Origin: Caulobacteraceae bacterium
GTDB taxonomy: Bacteria; Pseudomonadota; Alphaproteobacteria; Caulobacterales; Caulobacteraceae
Reading direction: 5' to 3'
Assembly: GCA_947501315.1 (NCBI GenBank)
Contig: CANMXH010000106.1
Span: forward strand, 1 to 7,683
Length of the DNA stretch: 7,683 bases
A program made the translations under genes and the position numbers. Each line of letters begins with the position of its first letter. Positions within the stretch are counted from its first letter, which is position 1. Positions 5,680 to 7,683 of this stretch are shown here, in pieces. The notes below the pieces were generated by a model. That model was not told the DNA's origin. It saw only the letters and a program-made list of their open reading frames with translations, and did not search any database.

Positions 5680-6222
5680 TTGAAGGCCAAGACCGCTGAA
5701 GACCGCCAGCTGCTGGAGCTGATCGAACCCGTGGCCGAGAGCCTGGGTCTCGACATCGTGCGCGTGCGTCTGATGGGCGGCACCCTGCGCCGGCGGCTGC
5801 AGATCATGGCCGAGCGTCCCGGCGACCACGACATCGCCGTCGAGGAATGCGCCCGCCTGAGCCGCGCCGTGTCGGAAGTGTTCGACGCCGCCGACCCGAT
5901 CGCGGGCGAATATCTGCTCGAAGTGTCCTCGCCCGGCGTTGACCGCCCCCTGACCCGCCTCTCCGACTTCGACCTGTTCGAGGGCTTTGAGGCGCGGCTG
6001 GAAAGCGATCGCATGATCGAGGGCCGCAAGCGGTTCAAGGGCATGATTGCCGGGACCGACGGCGACCATGTCGCCATGGATCTGGAAGGGGAGGAGGACA
6101 CCGCCCTCATTCCCTTCGCCTGGCTGGTCGACGCCAAACTGGTGCTGACCGACGAACTGATGAAGGCGGGTGCAGAGAAGCGCGCCGCCCGTAATGACAA
6201 CTCTGAAGAGACCGAGGACTAG
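5680..6222 (+). CDS. rimP: Ribosome maturation factor RimP
   Basis: The protein is needed for late assembly of the 30S ribosomal subunit. The 180-aa product has a RimP N-terminal domain (about 8-80) containing ADPIAGEYLLEVSSPGVDRPL, with the family hallmark SSPGVDRPL at 83-91, and a C-terminal SH3-like domain (about 95-160, FEARLESD...LIPFAWLVDAKLV). An acidic tail ends in EETED. No ATG is available. TTG 5680 gives MKAKTAEDRQLL, which fits homologues, with only a weak GGA (5667-5669) upstream. TTG 5665 would add five residues but lies inside the terminator T-tract without a ribosome site. nusA starts 3 nt after the stop, so the two are one transcription unit. Confidence 0.92.
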   Translation: MKAKTAEDRQLLELIEPVAESLGLDIVRVRLMGGTLRRRLQIMAERPGDHDIAVEECARLSRAVSEVFDAADPIAGEYLLEVSSPGVDRPLTRLSDFDLFEGFEARLESDRMIEGRKRFKGMIAGTDGDHVAMDLEGEEDTALIPFAWLVDAKLVLTDELMKAGAEKRAARNDNSEETED

Positions 6223-6225
6223 ACC

Positions 6226-7683
6226 ATGGCTGTAGCCGGCGTTTCCGCGAACCGACTCGAACTGCTGACGATCGCCGATGCGGTCGCGCGCGAAAAGAAC
6301 ATCGACAAGGAGATCGTCGTCGAGGCGATCGAGGAAGCGATCCAGAAGGGCGCCAAGTCGCGCTATGGCACCCATCACGACATCCGCGCCAAGATCGACA
6401 TCAAGTCGGGCGAAATGGCCCTGACCCGTCACGTCACCATCGTGGCCGATGACTGGCAGCCGGAAGACGAGCTGGAAGAGTTCAACGACTCCGCCATGGT
6501 CCGCCTGACCGACGCCTCCAAGCGCGACCCGGAAGCCTTCGTCGGCAAGGAATACATCGAGAACCTGCCACCGTTCGAATTCGGCCGGGTCCAGACCCAG
6601 ATGGCTCGCCAGGTCGTGACCGGCAAGGTCCGCGACGCCGAGCGCGCCAACCAGTACGAAGAGTTCAAGGACCGCGTCGGCGAGATCGTCAACGGCACCG
6701 TCAAGCGCGTCGAATACGGCAACACCGTCGTCGACCTGGGCCGCGGCGAGGGCATCATGCGCCGCAACGACTCCATCCCGCGCGAGGTGTTCAACATCGG
6801 CGACCGGATCCGCACCTACATCTATGACGTCCGTGCCGAGGCCAAGGGCCCGCAGGTCATGCTGTCGCGTTCGCACCCGGGCTTCATGGCCAAGCTGTTC
6901 GCCCAGGAAGTCCCGGAAGTCTACGACGGCGTGATCGAGATCCGCGCCGCCGCCCGCGATGCCGGCTCGCGCGCCAAGATGGCCGTGCTGTCCAACGACT
7001 CCTCCATCGATCCGGTCGGCGCCTGCGTCGGCATGCGCGGCTCGCGGGTCCAGGCGGTCGTCGCCGAGCTGCAGGGCGAGAAGATCGACATCATCCAGTG
7101 GAACCCGGACGAGCCCACCTTCATCGTCAACGCCCTGGCCCCCGCCGAGGTCTCCAAGGTCGTGCTCGACGAGGAAGCCGATCGCGTCGAGGTGGTCGTG
7201 CCGGACGAACAGCTGTCGCTGGCCATCGGCCGCCGCGGCCAGAACGTCCGCCTGGCCAGCCAGCTGACCGGCTGGCAGATCGACATCATCACCGAGAGCC
7301 AGGACTCCGAGCGCCGCCAGCGCGAGTTCAGCGAGCGCACCGTCCTGTTCCAGGAAGCCCTGGACGTGGACGAGGTCATCGCCCAGCTGCTGGTCACCGA
7401 AGGCTTCGCGACGGTTGAGGATCTGGCCTTCGTCGAACCCTACGAAATCTCCGACATCGAGGGCTTCGACGAGGACACCGCCGAGGAACTGCAGGCCCGC
7501 GCCCGCGACTTCCTCGACCGTCAGGCCGCCATACTCGATGCCAGACGCGTCGAGCTGGGCGTGCTGGACGAGGTGATGGCCGTTCCCGGCGTCACCGGTG
7601 CCATCGCCGTCGCCCTGGGCGAGGGCGGGGTGAAGACCGTCGAGGACCTTGCCGATCTGGCCACCGACGAAATCCGTGGCGGC
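6226..7683 (+). CDS. nusA: Transcription termination/antitermination protein NusA, 3' end outside the window
   Basis: NusA binds RNA polymerase and nascent RNA and modulates pausing, intrinsic termination and antitermination. The window holds 486 codons and the frame is open at the right edge. Domains: the N-terminal RNA-polymerase-binding domain (about 1-135), with TIADAVAREKNIDKEIV near the start; S1 (about 147-212, VGEIVNGTVKRVEYGN); KH1 with GMRG at 269-272; KH2 with GRRG at 335-338 followed by QNVRLASQLTGWQIDI. Two C-terminal helix-hairpin-helix acidic repeats follow (about 374-435 and about 447 to the edge), the second incomplete. GAGGA (6214-6218) sits 7 nt before the ATG. A few dozen residues at least are missing. 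Known gene order suggests that a small YlxR-like gene and infB follow. Confidence 0.97.
   Translation, partial: MAVAGVSANRLELLTIADAVAREKNIDKEIVVEAIEEAIQKGAKSRYGTHHDIRAKIDIKSGEMALTRHVTIVADDWQPEDELEEFNDSAMVRLTDASKRDPEAFVGKEYIENLPPFEFGRVQTQMARQVVTGKVRDAERANQYEEFKDRVGEIVNGTVKRVEYGNTVVDLGRGEGIMRRNDSIPREVFNIGDRIRTYIYDVRAEAKGPQVMLSRSHPGFMAKLFAQEVPEVYDGVIEIRAAARDAGSRAKMAVLSNDSSIDPVGACVGMRGSRVQAVVAELQGEKIDIIQWNPDEPTFIVNALAPAEVSKVVLDEEADRVEVVVPDEQLSLAIGRRGQNVRLASQLTGWQIDIITESQDSERRQREFSERTVLFQEALDVDEVIAQLLVTEGFATVEDLAFVEPYEISDIEGFDEDTAEELQARARDFLDRQAAILDARRVELGVLDEVMAVPGVTGAIAVALGEGGVKTVEDLADLATDEIRGG

Noticed and set aside
5617..6876. 419-codon open frame on the minus strand across rimP and nusA
   Set aside because: Antisense shadow of two well-supported genes; its composition is that of a reverse-complemented GC-rich coding sequence.
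1..7683. CRISPR arrays, tRNA/rRNA genes, insertion sequences, phage attachment sites
   Set aside because: No regularly spaced repeats, cloverleaf, transposase frame or target-site duplications were seen. The E. coli-type metY tRNA before rimP is not present here.

Overview
The window reads as a chromosomal segment of a high-GC alphaproteobacterium, most probably Caulobacterales (Brevundimonas- or Caulobacter-like). This rests on the strong GC bias at third codon positions, the housekeeping order metK - trmB - DUF1993 - rimP - nusA, and the style of the protein sequences. No database was consulted. All genes recognised lie on the + strand.

Left part (1-1507): the 3' portion of a TadG-like Flp/Tad pilus-associated protein whose N-terminal membrane anchor runs off the left edge. 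A non-coding stretch of about 310 nt follows. It holds a GC-rich hairpin, a 12-bp direct repeat, three GANTC sites and, just before metK, a perfect 26-bp AT-rich palindrome lying over a good promoter. The palindrome is probably the operator for S-adenosylmethionine (SAM) synthesis control.

Middle (1508-4133): metK (SAM synthetase, TTG start), then a spacer filled by two inverted copies of a 53-55-nt palindromic REP-like repeat, then trmB (tRNA m7G46 methyltransferase, a SAM user) and a closely coupled DUF1993/DinB-fold gene. A terminator-like hairpin closes this block.

Accessory part (4134-5575): a two-gene cassette. It encodes a protein with two membrane segments, a coiled coil and a C-terminal GAF-like domain, followed by an 8-nt overlapping 85-aa helical protein of unknown function. 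Codon use is less GC-biased than in the neighbours, which suggests an insertion into a housekeeping neighbourhood. This is the least-explained part of the window.

Right part (5562-7683): a candidate sigma70 promoter, a leader of about 70-80 nt ending in a textbook intrinsic terminator directly against the rimP start (possible attenuator), rimP, and nusA running off the right edge. The rimP-nusA pair belongs to the conserved ribosome maturation / transcription elongation operon that usually continues to infB.
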